Below are positions 10,232 through 18,761 of a stretch of 64,000 nucleotides of DNA, in pieces. Origin of the DNA: Novosphingobium sediminicola (GTDB lineage Bacteria > Pseudomonadota > Alphaproteobacteria > Sphingomonadales > Sphingomonadaceae). Made by a program: the position numbers and the translations under genes. The notes under the pieces were generated by a model. The model ran no database searches, had not been told where the DNA came from, and worked only from the letters and a program-made list of their open reading frames with translations. The first letter of the stretch is position 1. The number at the start of each line of letters is the position of its first letter. The DNA lies in NCBI RefSeq assembly GCF_014196525.1, contig NZ_JACIDX010000006.1, positions 212,744-276,743 of the forward strand, in the 5' to 3' direction.

Positions 10232-11941
10232 TTAATTCAGGCTGAAACCGGGTTGGGTTGCTTCGCTGGCCACGGCGCGTTTGCCCGCCTTGGTTTCGGG
10301 GGCGGCGCTCACCTTTTTGGGCGGCGCGTTCTCGCCTTCGGAGGGCTTGAGGGTCGGCTTGGGACGTTCCGCCCCGCTCTTGCCCTCGCTCAACATATTG
10401 GCGGCCACCTGCTGGATGTCATTGGCGGTCTGCATGCCGTCGGTGGGCAGTTTGATCTCGCCGTCATTGACCGGCTTGACCAGATAGGGGGTGATCACGA
10501 TCACCAGTTCGGTCTCGCCCTTGGTAAAGCTGGTGGATTTGAACAAGGCGCCCAGCACCGGCAAGTCGCCCGCACCGGGCATTTTCTGGATCGTGTTGCT
10601 GGCCTTGTTCGACAACAGGCCGCCGATCATCATGCTTTGCCCCGAACCCAGTTCCACCGAGGTTTCGGTGCGGCGGGTGGAAAGCGCGGGGATCGAATAG
10701 CCGTTGAGCGTGACCGCGCCCTGACTGGAGAGTTCGGAAACCTCGGGGCGCACGCGCATGCTGATCCGCCCGTCGGACAGGACGGTGGGGGTAAAGCTCA
10801 GGCTGACGCCATATTTCTTATATTCGATCGAGACCGTGCCGAGGCCCGAGGAAATGGGGATCGGAAATTCGCCGCCCGCCAGAAACTCGCCCGTCTCGCC
10901 CGACAGCGCGGTCAGGTTGGGCTGGGCCAGCGTGGTGACCAGACCGATCTGTTCGCCCGCATCCAGCGCGCCCAGAATGTTCACGCCCAGCAGCGTGCCC
11001 GTACCGGCCAGCGTGGTGGCGGTGGAAAGGGTCGACAGCGATGTGGCGGCCTTTTCCTGGACGCCGTTGGGGGTGTTTGCATAATATGTTCCGGTACCCC
11101 CCACATTCAGCGGCGAACCGGGGGTGAAGGTGGTAACGGAGCGGCCCTGCGATACGCCGAACTGGAACCCGTTGCCGCCATTGCCTATGGTGGTCAGGTT
11201 GAACCCCAGCGTCTTGGTCAGCGAGCGCGAGACTTCGGCGATGCGGACCTGAAGGTTGACCTGAAGCGGGGTGGCCGTTTTCAGGCGGGTGATGACATTG
11301 GCTTCCTTGCCCAGATAGGCGGTGACAAGGCGCTGGGCCTCGGCCGCATCCTCGGGCGCGCCCACGGTGCCGGTCAGCAGATAGGTGCCAGCGCTCAGCG
11401 TTGCCACATTGATATGCGATTCGGGCATGGCGACTTTCAGCATCTGATCGACGCTGTCGATGTTGCTGGCCACGCGCACATTGGTGGACCAGATCACTTG
11501 CCCTGCCGCATTGCTGGCATAGATCGTCGTTTCGCCCGCGCTGCGGCCATAGACATAGAGCTGGTTGTTCGATTTGACCTGAACATCGGCGATCTTGTCA
11601 TCGGCGACAAAGACATCCTTCATCGGGCCGGGCAGATTGACCAGTTGCCCGCGCCCCAGCGCGACCGCCATGGCCGCCGAAGGGCCGCTGATCGCCACGG
11701 GCGCATAGCCGCGCGTGCCAAAATCGCGCATCGTTTCGCGGCTGGGGCCGTTGGCGGGGGCCATAACCGGCTTTGCGGCGGGCCTGGCCGCAGTTTTGAC
11801 GGCCGCCTTGGCAACGGGCTTTTTGACCGCATGGGCAGGCCCCGCGCTCAGCGTGGCAGGCGCAAGGCCTGCCAGACAGACCGAGGCCAGCGCGATGGCG
11901 GCCAGCGGGCCGGACAGTGGAAGGGTGAGGCGGTGTTGCAT
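10232..11941 (-). CDS. cpaC: Tad pilus outer-membrane secretin CpaC (RcpA)
   Basis: Forms the outer-membrane channel through which the pilus is extruded. A Sec signal peptide covers about residues 1-37. The periplasmic N-domain RGQLVNLPGPMKDVFVAD and a BON-like segment follow, then the secretin domain with LQVRIAEVSR, EFLAGGEFPIP, RPEVSELS and the closing ETELVIVITPYLVKP. I chose the ATG at 11941 because AGAGG lies 7 nt upstream and it yields a clean signal peptide. An open frame runs on to 12028 but overlaps cpaB. The C-terminal 70 residues are a low-complexity Lys/Pro/Ala tail. Confidence 0.93.
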   Translation of the reverse strand: MQHRLTLPLSGPLAAIALASVCLAGLAPATLSAGPAHAVKKPVAKAAVKTAARPAAKPVMAPANGPSRETMRDFGTRGYAPVAISGPSAAMAVALGRGQLVNLPGPMKDVFVADDKIADVQVKSNNQLYVYGRSAGETTIYASNAAGQVIWSTNVRVASNIDSVDQMLKVAMPESHINVATLSAGTYLLTGTVGAPEDAAEAQRLVTAYLGKEANVITRLKTATPLQVNLQVRIAEVSRSLTKTLGFNLTTIGNGGNGFQFGVSQGRSVTTFTPGSPLNVGGTGTYYANTPNGVQEKAATSLSTLSTATTLAGTGTLLGVNILGALDAGEQIGLVTTLAQPNLTALSGETGEFLAGGEFPIPISSGLGTVSIEYKKYGVSLSFTPTVLSDGRISMRVRPEVSELSSQGAVTLNGYSIPALSTRRTETSVELGSGQSMMIGGLLSNKASNTIQKMPGAGDLPVLGALFKSTSFTKGETELVIVITPYLVKPVNDGEIKLPTDGMQTANDIQQVAANMLSEGKSGAERPKPTLKPSEGENAPPKKVSAAPETKAGKRAVASEATQPGFSLN

Positions 11942-11957
11942 CTTGTGGCCTCTCATC

Positions 11958-13076
11958 TCAAGGTTGGGCCAGAGGGCCGGTTGCGCCCCCGCCAAAGGCA
12001 TTGCCCGCCGCGCCCATGCCATTGGCAATCGCCTGAACCGGCTGGCCGTTGGCGCCCATGGAAACGGTCTGACTGTCGCGCCCGCGGATCACGCGCACGC
12101 CATTGTTGTTCACCCGCGCCACCACCGGCGCGCCCATCGAGGGGCCCCCTGCCGCAGGCATGACCGGGCCGCTGGCGGGCAGGGTGCGCTTTTGAAAACG
12201 CGAAACTTCGGCCCCGGTGGTCATCGATTCTCCGCCCGATCCGCTGTTGCTGAAGGAAGCGGGACGGCGCGCGGCGCTGGCCAGCAGGCGGGTTTCGTCG
12301 GCCTTGGATGCGCCCTCGGGCAGTTTGATCGCGCCATTGGCGATCGCGCGGTCCAGATCGCCCTGATTGTCAGCCAGAGAGCGCAGCGTCAGGCTGAGCG
12401 CACCCACGGCCTGGGCCACCTCGATCTTTTCGGCGATCTTGGGCGTGACCTCCAGCGTGACTGTGTGGAACGTGCGCACCACGGTCTTGCCCTCGTTGGT
12501 CTGGTTTTCGGTCGATTGGTCGGTGGCCAGCACGCGCAGATTGCGCAGGACGGTTTCCGTCACGTTAAGTGATTGTGCGTCGCCGCCATTGCCGCGAATG
12601 GTTTGGGTCAGCATGATGTCCACCCGGTCGCCCGGAAAGATGAAGCCTGCAACGCCCGACTTTTCCGAGACGGTGATGGTGATCGCGCGCATCCCCGCGC
12701 CCAGCGCGGCGGCCAGGAAGCCCCGGTCACCCGGCGCCACCAGCGCGCCCTGCGTCAGCGGCTGGCCCGCGGTGATCGGATAGCGCACGACCGTGCCGAT
12801 CAGCTTGTTCATGTCGATCTTGCCGTCGACGAAATAGGCTTCCTTCATCAGGTTGCCGGGCCAATCCTGAAAATTGACGGCATCGGCCGTGATGATCGTG
12901 CCGGGGGGCAGCGCGCGCTGGGCCACCAGCACCTTGGGGCCGGTGGGCGCCACGGGCAGGGCCGCCTGAACGACAGGGGCGACATTGCCGCCCGAGAGCA
13001 TGCTGCGGGCAGCGAGCGCTGTGCCGATCGCGATGACCATCGCGCCAATCAACAGCATCAGCCTTCGTCTATCCAT
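11958..13076 (-). CDS. cpaB: Flp pilus assembly protein CpaB (RcpC)
   Basis: A periplasmic SAF-domain protein that supports secretin function and may bind peptidoglycan. It has 372 residues: an N-terminal membrane anchor (about residues 6-26), the SAF domain starting VLVAQRALPPGTIITADAV (about 50-110), and the RcpC/CpaB domain with GDRVDIMLTQ (about 150). The C-terminal quarter is Gly/Pro-rich and probably disordered. It starts at MDRRRLMLLIG. It is separated from cpaA by a 70-bp gap that holds no pilin gene. Confidence 0.92.
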   Translation of the reverse strand: MDRRRLMLLIGAMVIAIGTALAARSMLSGGNVAPVVQAALPVAPTGPKVLVAQRALPPGTIITADAVNFQDWPGNLMKEAYFVDGKIDMNKLIGTVVRYPITAGQPLTQGALVAPGDRGFLAAALGAGMRAITITVSEKSGVAGFIFPGDRVDIMLTQTIRGNGGDAQSLNVTETVLRNLRVLATDQSTENQTNEGKTVVRTFHTVTLEVTPKIAEKIEVAQAVGALSLTLRSLADNQGDLDRAIANGAIKLPEGASKADETRLLASAARRPASFSNSGSGGESMTTGAEVSRFQKRTLPASGPVMPAAGGPSMGAPVVARVNNNGVRVIRGRDSQTVSMGANGQPVQAIANGMGAAGNAFGGGATGPLAQP

Positions 13077-13146
13077 TGCCGAACAAGCCCCTTACGCTCT
13101 AACCGCAGTACGACCGGAAATATCCGATAGATTGGTTAACATTCGA

Positions 13147-13635
13147 TCACCCCGCCAGAACGGTTCCGGCGGCCGGAAATAAATAGCCCGAAGCAATCAC
13201 CCACAGCCCGCCAAGAGCTATCGCTATGCCATAGGGGATGGATGGTTTGCGCGGATGCCGCCGCGCCACATGCCACGCGGCCAGCGCCACCGTGAGCACG
13301 CCCCCCGACACCGCCATCACCATCAGCAACTGGGCAAACCAGACCGGCTTGATCCACAGTGCCAGCGCCACCAGCAGCTTGACATCGCCCCCGCCCATCG
13401 CGCCCAACGCAAACAATCCGGCCAGCACCACAAAGGCCCCCGCCGCCAGCGCCAGTTGCCAGCCGATTTCGGCCAGTCCCATATGGCTGGCCCACCAGAA
13501 CAGCGGGGCGGCCAGAGCGATCCCGGCATTGAGCCAGTTGTCGATCTGGCGGCGGCGGATGTCGGTATAGGCCGCCACCAGCAGCGCGATTGCCAAGGCG
13601 ATCAGCAGACCGTAGGAAAAGGAAGAACCAAGCAT
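13147..13635 (-). CDS. cpaA: Prepilin peptidase CpaA (TadV), type IV A24 family
   Basis: An integral-membrane aspartyl protease that removes the leader from Flp prepilin. It has 162 residues with about five transmembrane segments. The two catalytic aspartates lie in YTDIRRRQIDNWLN (near residue 23) and GGGDVKLL (near residue 87, the GxGD motif). It is shorter than bifunctional PilD because the N-methylation domain is absent, as normal for CpaA. First gene of the operon in this window; the flp pilin gene that usually precedes it is not present upstream. Confidence 0.92.
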   Translation of the reverse strand: MLGSSFSYGLLIALAIALLVAAYTDIRRRQIDNWLNAGIALAAPLFWWASHMGLAEIGWQLALAAGAFVVLAGLFALGAMGGGDVKLLVALALWIKPVWFAQLLMVMAVSGGVLTVALAAWHVARRHPRKPSIPYGIAIALGGLWVIASGYLFPAAGTVLAG

Positions 13636-13760
13636 GCGGACCTCTGGTTGGATCAGGTTTCCGTTTTAGTGGTGATGACTTACCAAACAGTAACCAACGC
13701 AAGGCGCGCAAATGGCGCAATCGGGGGGCTGGCGGGCGGCAAGGCGTAAAAGAGGTGCTA

Positions 13761-14714
13761 ATGGAACTTCCCGAGGGCGGCGTTGAACAATTCTGGATGG
13801 CGCCCGATGGCTGGCCGATCCGTCGAATCGATCTTTCCCCTCGCCATGTTCTGCGCGGCAGCCTGCTGTTCATGCCCGGACGGGGCGATTTCTATGAAAA
13901 ATACCTCGAGTCGCTGGAGGAATGGCGCGATGCCGGATGGCATGTGACCAGCCTCGACTGGCGCGGTCAGGCCGGGTCGGGGCGGCTGGGGATGGATGAC
14001 TCGACCGGGCACGTTGATGATTTTTCGGTGTGGATCGAGGATCTGGCCGCGTTCTGGCACGAATGGCGGGCCGAACGGCCGGGGCCGGTGGCGCTGATCG
14101 GCCATTCGATGGGCGGGCATCTGGCGCTGCGCGCGCTGGCGCAGGGGCGGGTCGATCCCGATGCGCTGGTGCTTTCCGCGCCGATGCTGGGCTTTGCGGC
14201 GGGCGGGGCGCCCTTCTGGTCGCAAAAGGCGCTGGGCTGGGCGATGCTCAAGCTGGGCGATGCGCGACGTCCGGCATGGAATGGCGGGGAAAAACCGGCC
14301 AGTTCGCTCCATGCGCGCAAAGGCCTGCTGACCCATGACGCGCGGCGCTATCAGCAGGAGATGGACTGGCGCGCGGCGCGGCCCGAACTGGCGATGGGGC
14401 CGGCCAGTTGGGGCTGGATGGCGGCGGGCTTGCGCTCGATGGAGACGTTCATGGCGCCCGGCGTGCTGGAACGGGTTCAGACGCCGGTGCTGATTCTGTC
14501 GACTGCCGCCGATGGGTTGGTGTGCCACCGGGCCAATCTGAAGGCGGCGCGGCGTTTGCCCCATGGCGAGATCATGAGCTTTGGCCCGGAGGCGGCCCAT
14601 GAGATCCTGCGCGAGGTGGACGAGGTGCGCGAGCCCGCGATGGAGCGGATCGAGGCCTTTCTGAGCGAGCATGTGGCTCAGCCTGTGACACCGGACTTGA
14701 CCCGCGCGCTCTGA
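13761..14714 (+). CDS. Alpha/beta hydrolase, lysophospholipase (PldB/monoacylglycerol lipase) type
   Basis: A cytoplasmic serine hydrolase of 317 residues in the serine-aminopeptidase S33/Hydrolase_4 group. The nucleophile elbow is GHSMGG near residue 113. An oxyanion region follows FMPGRGDFYEKY near residue 37, and LILSTAADGLV (acid) and AAHEIL (His) complete the triad. AGAGG at 13751-13755 supports the ATG at 13761; the frame is open back to 13590 but that part overlaps cpaA on the other strand. It is transcribed divergently from the pilus operon across a 125-bp gap that must hold both promoters. Substrate not determinable. Confidence 0.85.
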   Translation: MELPEGGVEQFWMAPDGWPIRRIDLSPRHVLRGSLLFMPGRGDFYEKYLESLEEWRDAGWHVTSLDWRGQAGSGRLGMDDSTGHVDDFSVWIEDLAAFWHEWRAERPGPVALIGHSMGGHLALRALAQGRVDPDALVLSAPMLGFAAGGAPFWSQKALGWAMLKLGDARRPAWNGGEKPASSLHARKGLLTHDARRYQQEMDWRAARPELAMGPASWGWMAAGLRSMETFMAPGVLERVQTPVLILSTAADGLVCHRANLKAARRLPHGEIMSFGPEAAHEILREVDEVREPAMERIEAFLSEHVAQPVTPDLTRAL

Positions 14715-14731
14715 GCGGCTTGGGTCGGGCG

Positions 14732-15820
14732 ATGAGCCAGAGGTTTGATATAGCAATCGTGGGCGCCGGGATGGCGGGCGCCTCGCTGGGCGCGCAATTG
14801 CTGGCGCGGGGCGCGGGGTCGGTGGTCATGCTGGAGGGCGAGGACCGCCCCGGATACCATTCCACCGGGCGCAGCGCGGCCTTTTGGCAGGAAACCTATG
14901 GCGGGCCGCAGGTTCAGCCTTTGACGCTGGCCTCCGGGCCGGTGCTGGAGGAACTGGGCTTTCTGCATCCGCGCGGCGGGCTGCATCTGGCGCGGGCGCA
15001 GGATTTGCCCGAATTGCAGGCTTTTGCCGAGGAATTTTCGAACGTCGGCGTCGATCTGCCCGCCGTGGACCGCGCGGGGATGGAGGCGCAGGTGCCGGGC
15101 CTTGATCCACAATGGGTGGCGGGCCTTGCCGAGCCGTCATGCCGCGACATCGATGTAGCGGGGCTGCATCAGCATTACCTCGCGGCCTTTCGGCGCGGCG
15201 GGGGCGAGGTCTGGACGCGGGCGCGATTGGCGGCTGCGCGCTGCGATGGCGATTGGGCGCTGAGCCTTGAGGATGGGCGCGAGATCCGCGCTCGCGTGCT
15301 GGTCAATGCGGCGGGCGCCTGGGCCGACGAGGTGGCCGCGATGGCCGGGGCGCGGCCCGTGGGTATTCAGCCTTTAAGGCGCACCATGGCGCAAATCCGC
15401 GTTTCCCCGGAGGCGCAGGCCGCCATGCCGCTGGTGATGGACATGGCCGGTACGTTCTATTTCAAGCCCGAGGGCGGGCGGCTTTGGCTGACCCCTCACG
15501 ATGAAACCCCCGTGCCGCCCTGCGACGCCGCGCCCGAGGAAATCGACGTGGCCGTGGCCATCGATCGGTTTGAAGGCGTGGTGGACTGGCGCGTCGAGGC
15601 GGTCGAGCATCGCTGGGCGGGCCTGCGCAGTTTCGCGCCGGATCGGTTGCCGGTCTATGGCTGGGATGTTTCGGTGCCGGGCTTTTTCTGGTGCGCGGGG
15701 CAAGGGGGCTTTGGCATCCAGACGGCTCCTGCGGCGGCGGACATGGCGGCGCGGTTGCTGTTGGGGCAGGAGGCAGGCGAGGTCGATCCGGGGGTGTTTG
15801 GGCCGGAGCGGTTTGTTTAG
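14732..15820 (+). CDS. FAD-dependent oxidoreductase, D-amino-acid oxidase/DadA fold
   Basis: A flavoprotein of 362 residues. The N-terminal dinucleotide-binding motif is IVGAGMAGASLG, followed by YHSTGRSAAFWQE. VLVNAAGAWADEVA near residue 195 and the C-terminal GFFWCAGQGGFGIQTAP cap are typical of the DAO family (glycine, sarcosine and D-amino-acid oxidases). The ATG at 14732 is preferred over a TTG at 14720. It is 17 nt downstream of the hydrolase and probably co-transcribed with it. Substrate unknown. A palindromic repeat element begins 12 nt after the stop. Confidence 0.85.
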   Translation: MSQRFDIAIVGAGMAGASLGAQLLARGAGSVVMLEGEDRPGYHSTGRSAAFWQETYGGPQVQPLTLASGPVLEELGFLHPRGGLHLARAQDLPELQAFAEEFSNVGVDLPAVDRAGMEAQVPGLDPQWVAGLAEPSCRDIDVAGLHQHYLAAFRRGGGEVWTRARLAAARCDGDWALSLEDGREIRARVLVNAAGAWADEVAAMAGARPVGIQPLRRTMAQIRVSPEAQAAMPLVMDMAGTFYFKPEGGRLWLTPHDETPVPPCDAAPEEIDVAVAIDRFEGVVDWRVEAVEHRWAGLRSFAPDRLPVYGWDVSVPGFFWCAGQGGFGIQTAPAAADMAARLLLGQEAGEVDPGVFGPERFV

Positions 15821-15832
15821 AGGGGTTTAGGT

Positions 15833-15893
15833 GCCTCCGGCGGGCAAAGGGCGGGGGCCCTTTGCGATCCCGGGACTGTCGGCGTTGCGGTTG
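15833..15893 (+). repeat. Modular palindromic intergenic element, copy 1 (type A hairpin plus linker)
   Basis: Begins GCCTCCGGCGG, then the hairpin with arms GCAAAGGGC (15844-15852) and GCCCTTTGC (15857-15865) and loop GGGG, followed by a variant of the linker (CCCGGGACTGTCGGCG). It starts 12 nt after the stop of the FAD oxidoreductase gene. Downstream, 15930-15960 holds degenerate GC-rich sequence that may be a remnant of the central module. It forms an inverted pair with the copy at 16391-16451, enclosing a low-GC gene. Confidence 0.85.
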
Positions 15894-15974
15894 AAGGGCG
15901 GCGGGGTGTTTTGGGGTTAGGTGACGGGTTTTCAAGGCCGCTGCGCGGCGGGGTATGGCGGAAGGGCGGGAACG

Positions 15975-16244
15975 TTAGTTTGTTTCAGGTCGTTTCCACC
16001 GTGAGTGGTTGAACAAAAACCATAAAACCATCCCGAGGGTTGCCAGTTCCAGCCCAATATTGACAGGGTGGCCGACATGCGACGGCATTTTGATCTCTAA
16101 TGGTGTGACCCATTCCAGCGCCCTCAGAAAAATGAAGGCGCCGAATGCGAAGAACACTATAGACTTGTTCCAACGGTATCTGGTCGCAAGCAGCAGGCAC
16201 AGCCAAAGACTGAAATTCAACGCGCTACTGAGTATATCGGTCAT
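15975..16244 (-). CDS. Small membrane protein, unrecognised, in a low-GC island
   Basis: A protein of 89 residues with about three predicted transmembrane helices: SSALNFSLWLCLLLAT, SIVFFAFGAFIFLRALEW and NIGLELATLGMVLWFLF, ending in a basic tail. No family recognised. I prefer ATG 16244 (GGTGG about 6 nt upstream) to ATG 16256. The gene has visibly lower GC than its neighbours (about half, against about two thirds) and different codon choice. It is enclosed by inverted copies of the type A palindromic element, so recent acquisition is likely. It might instead be a chance frame, although the hydrophobic pattern argues for a real product. Confidence 0.5.
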   Translation of the reverse strand: MTDILSSALNFSLWLCLLLATRYRWNKSIVFFAFGAFIFLRALEWVTPLEIKMPSHVGHPVNIGLELATLGMVLWFLFNHSRWKRPETN

Positions 16245-16390
16245 GGATACCACCATCTTGGCAACTCAGGCAAAATAGCAGTATCTCTAACGGCCGCAAT
16301 GGCGCATGTGCGGCGCATCCCTTTTCTTCCCGCGAAGCGGTATAACCTCCCTCCACGACACTGCCCATAAACACCCCGCTTCCGGTAAGC

Positions 16391-16451
16391 CACAACGCAG
16401 ACAGTATCGGGATTGCAAAGGGACAAGTCCCTTTGCCCGCCGGAGGCAAAT
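16391..16451 (-). repeat. Modular palindromic intergenic element, copy 2 (type A hairpin plus B-type linker)
   Basis: Read on the minus strand from the ccmB stop: TTTGCCTCCGG, hairpin arms GCAAAGGGA (opposite arm TCCCTTTGC; plus-strand 16415-16423 and 16428-16436) with a CAAG/CTTG tetraloop, then the linker CCCGATACTGTCTGCG that elsewhere follows the type B hairpin. This copy therefore shows that the A and B hairpins are interchangeable in front of the same linker. It abuts the ccmB stop codon. Confidence 0.85.
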
Positions 16452-17114
16452 TTACCGCCCAGCCCGCAGCGCCGCCGCCCCGGCAAAGGGTGTCAAGGCC
16501 ACCAGCACCAGACTGGCCGCGCCCGCCAAAGCCAACCCGCTTTCGCCGCCGATGGCCAAGGCGCCTGCGCCGAAGATGAGCAGGGGGACGCAGAGGGGGA
16601 TGAAGAGCAGGCCCGCCAGCGCTGCGCCGCCTTTGAGGCCTGCGGTGATGGTGGCCACCGCTACGCCCACGGCGGCAAGGCCGGGGGTTCCGGCCAGCAG
16701 GCCCAGTTCGACCAGCGCGATGGTGCGCCCGTCGAGGCCCAAAAGCGCGGCGGCGGGCAGGGTGGCCAGCATGAGGGGCGGAGCGAAGGAGAGCCAGTGA
16801 GCCAACAACCGCAGGGCGACGATGACTTCTTCGGAGATGCCGCGCAGAGCCCATTGCTCGAACAGGCCCGCCTCGCGGTCGGGCTCGATCAGGCGGTCGA
16901 GCGGCAGGATCGCGGCCAGCAGCGCGGCCAGCCAGATCACGCCGCCGCCCACGCGGGCGAGGAGCTTGGGGTCCGGCCCGACGGCGAAGGGGAAGATGAT
17001 GGCCACCGCGAGGAAGAACAGGATGGGCAGCATGATGCCGCCTCCGCCCCCGCTGCCCAGCAGGAGCAGGCGCAGGTCGCGGCGCAGGATGGCGAGAAGT
17101 GCGGCCCCCTTCAC
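16452..17114 (-). CDS. ccmB: Heme exporter permease CcmB
   Basis: The membrane subunit of the CcmABC(D) transporter for cytochrome c maturation; it helps release holo-CcmE. It has 220 residues, the normal CcmB length, with six hydrophobic segments and the conserved IEPDREAGLFEQWAL loop (family ExDxxxGxLEQ). The start is the GTG at 17114, because it overlaps the ccmA stop as GTGA and gives the family N-terminus (VKGAALLAILRRDLRL); upstream in-frame sequence to 17186 is inside ccmA. ccmC, ccmE and later genes are not in the window. Confidence 0.9.
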   Translation of the reverse strand: MKGAALLAILRRDLRLLLLGSGGGGGIMLPILFFLAVAIIFPFAVGPDPKLLARVGGGVIWLAALLAAILPLDRLIEPDREAGLFEQWALRGISEEVIVALRLLAHWLSFAPPLMLATLPAAALLGLDGRTIALVELGLLAGTPGLAAVGVAVATITAGLKGGAALAGLLFIPLCVPLLIFGAGALAIGGESGLALAGAASLVLVALTPFAGAAALRAGR

Positions 17115-17713
17115 AACGCATACTCGGCAAGGTCGAGGCGGGTGAGGCCGGGGATGCCAAGCGATTGATGCGAGGCGATAATGCAAGCGCCTCCGCCCGC
17201 GCAGTGGCGCTCGATCATGCGCTCGACCATCGCGCAGGCGGCGACATCAAGGCCGTTCAAAGGCTCGTCCAGCAGCCAGTTGGGCGCGTGCTGGCCGATC
17301 AGGCGGGCAAGGGCGGCGCGCTTTTTCTGGCCGGTGGAAAGATAGCGCACCGGCACATCGAGCAGATTGGCCAGACCCAGCCCCTTGATCGCTTCATCGG
17401 GCACCGGCCCATCGACCCGCGCCCAGAACGCCAGCGCCGCGCCCAGAGGCTGGCCCAGATCGAGGCCGTGGCGCTCGTCCATCAGGGCCAGCGGGCCGTC
17501 CCACGCGATCGCGCCGGTGATGCCGCTGACCGGATCGGGGCTGGGCGGGAGCAGGCCCGCGAGCATCCGCATCAGGCTGGATTTGCCCAAGCCGTTCGGC
17601 CCCAGAATATGCAGCGCTTGCCCCCGCGCAAGGCCCAGCGAAAGGCCCGAAAACAGCCAGCGGTCGCCGCGGCGGCAGCATAAGTCGGTGGCGGTGAGGG
17701 CGGTGGCGGTCAT
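17111..17713 (-). CDS. ccmA: Heme exporter ATP-binding protein CcmA
   Basis: The ABC ATPase of the cytochrome c maturation system, 200 residues. Walker A is GPNGLGKSSL near residue 40, the ABC signature is YLSTGQKKRAALARL near residue 125, and Walker B is WLLDEPLNGLD near residue 146. The LSTGQKKR signature is typical of CcmA. It overlaps ccmB by 4 nt. A composite palindromic element fills the DNA between its start and the neighbouring glycosylase gene, so its promoter would have to lie in the 48 bp before that element or inside it. Confidence 0.92.
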   Translation of the reverse strand: MTATALTATDLCCRRGDRWLFSGLSLGLARGQALHILGPNGLGKSSLMRMLAGLLPPSPDPVSGITGAIAWDGPLALMDERHGLDLGQPLGAALAFWARVDGPVPDEAIKGLGLANLLDVPVRYLSTGQKKRAALARLIGQHAPNWLLDEPLNGLDVAACAMVERMIERHCAGGGACIIASHQSLGIPGLTRLDLAEYAL

Positions 17714-17760
17714 GGTGGGGTGGCGATAGGGAAAAGTGGGGGGGCTGCCAAGAAGAAGGT

Positions 17761-17973
17761 TTTGCCTCCGGCGGGCAAAGGGCGGGGGCCCTTTGCAATC
17801 CCGTTATGGGGGTGGGTTTGCGAAGGTGTGAGGATTTTTAAAGCCTGCGGCGTGGCGAGGTCAGCGGTGTCTGCGCCGCAGGCTTTAAAATTATAACATC
17901 GCGTCCGACACAAAACGCCGAACCTTGCGCGCAACATATACAGTAACGGGAGCGCGAGGGACGAGTCCCTCGC
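17761..17973. repeat. Modular palindromic intergenic element, copy 3 (complete: A hairpin, central hairpin, B hairpin)
   Basis: The most complete copy. Type A hairpin: arms 17775-17783 and 17788-17796 with loop GGGG, followed by CAATCCCGTTA. Central hairpin: a perfect 17-bp inverted repeat built on AAAGCCTGCGGCG (17836-17852 and 17874-17890, 21-nt spacer). Then, reading inward on the opposite strand, the B module with its conserved TGTCGGACGCG and CCCGTTACTGT blocks, ending in the type B hairpin GCGAGGGA/TCCCTCGC (17954-17961, 17966-17973, loop CGAG). The B end lies 27 nt beyond the glycosylase stop codon. Confidence 0.9.
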
Positions 17974-18000
17974 ATCTAAACTTCCCTTCTTAAAACCCCC

Positions 18001-18633
18001 TCACAACGCCGCATTATTATAGCAATGCCACGTAAAGATCGCCGCCGCTCCGCGATGGGGCCGCCATTCTTCCGCCAAGACCCGCGTCTGCTTCTCGCTG
18101 GGCCGCTCCGGCAATCCCAGCAATTTGCCCAGCCCGATCTGCACGGCAAGGTCGCCGGCGGGCCAGATGTCGGGCCGCCCTTCGGCAAACAGCAGATAGA
18201 TTTCGGCCGACCAGCGCCCGATGCCCTTGATGCGGGTGAGGAGGGCGATGGCTTCCTCGTCGTCGGCGGGCAGGGCGGTGAAATCGAGCTCGCCCGCCAG
18301 CACCATTTCGCACAGGGATCGCGCATAGCCTTGTTTCTGGCGCGAGAGGCCGCAGGCGCGCAAAGTGTCGAAATCGGCGGCCAGCAGCGCGGCGGGGTCG
18401 GCCTCCTCGCCCACAACGCCCACCATTTTGGCCCACATGGACGAGGCGGCGGCGACCGAAACCTGTTGCCCCACGATGGTGCGCAGCATGGTGGCATGGC
18501 CGCGCGCGCGGATGCGCGGTTCGGGCAATCCCACCCGGCCCAGCGCATCGGCAATGCCGGGCGTGGTTTGCGCAATGGCATTCAGCCCCTTTTCAATCGC
18601 TTCTGCCGAAAGTCCCATTTGCGCCCGTTTCAT
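18001..18633 (-). CDS. DNA-3-methyladenine glycosylase II-like protein (AlkA family, HhH-GPD)
   Basis: A base-excision repair glycosylase that removes alkylated purines. The N-terminal half contains HATMLRTIVGQQVSVAAA, and the helix-hairpin-helix is LTRIKGIGRWSAEIYLL near residue 133. The catalytic Asp is in the GPD-equivalent stretch WPAGDLAVQIG. There is no C-terminal FeS cluster, in agreement with AlkA rather than endonuclease III. About 210 residues from ATG 18633. The frame is open to 18735, but the extra N-terminus resembles no family member and would nearly reach the divergent ferredoxin gene, so the start is uncertain (18633 or 18618). Confidence 0.85.
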   Translation of the reverse strand: MKRAQMGLSAEAIEKGLNAIAQTTPGIADALGRVGLPEPRIRARGHATMLRTIVGQQVSVAAASSMWAKMVGVVGEEADPAALLAADFDTLRACGLSRQKQGYARSLCEMVLAGELDFTALPADDEEAIALLTRIKGIGRWSAEIYLLFAEGRPDIWPAGDLAVQIGLGKLLGLPERPSEKQTRVLAEEWRPHRGAAAIFTWHCYNNAAL

Positions 18634-18761
18634 GAATGGAAATGACAAATTTTTGCGCAATTCGGCCAGTTGCAAAACCGGCGGCTTGCCGATAGCAGCC
18701 TTGCCCAAGCGCATGTTGCGCCGCGCTTTATACAACTGCGCTTCATACAGAGGGATTTGAT

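Noticed and set aside
8000..12163. A 1,387-codon plus-strand open frame antisense to cpaC, cpaD, cpaE and tadB
   Set aside because: The product is His/Arg/Gln-rich without any motif and is in the phase expected for shadows of GC-rich genes. The minus-strand genes are well-supported pilus genes.
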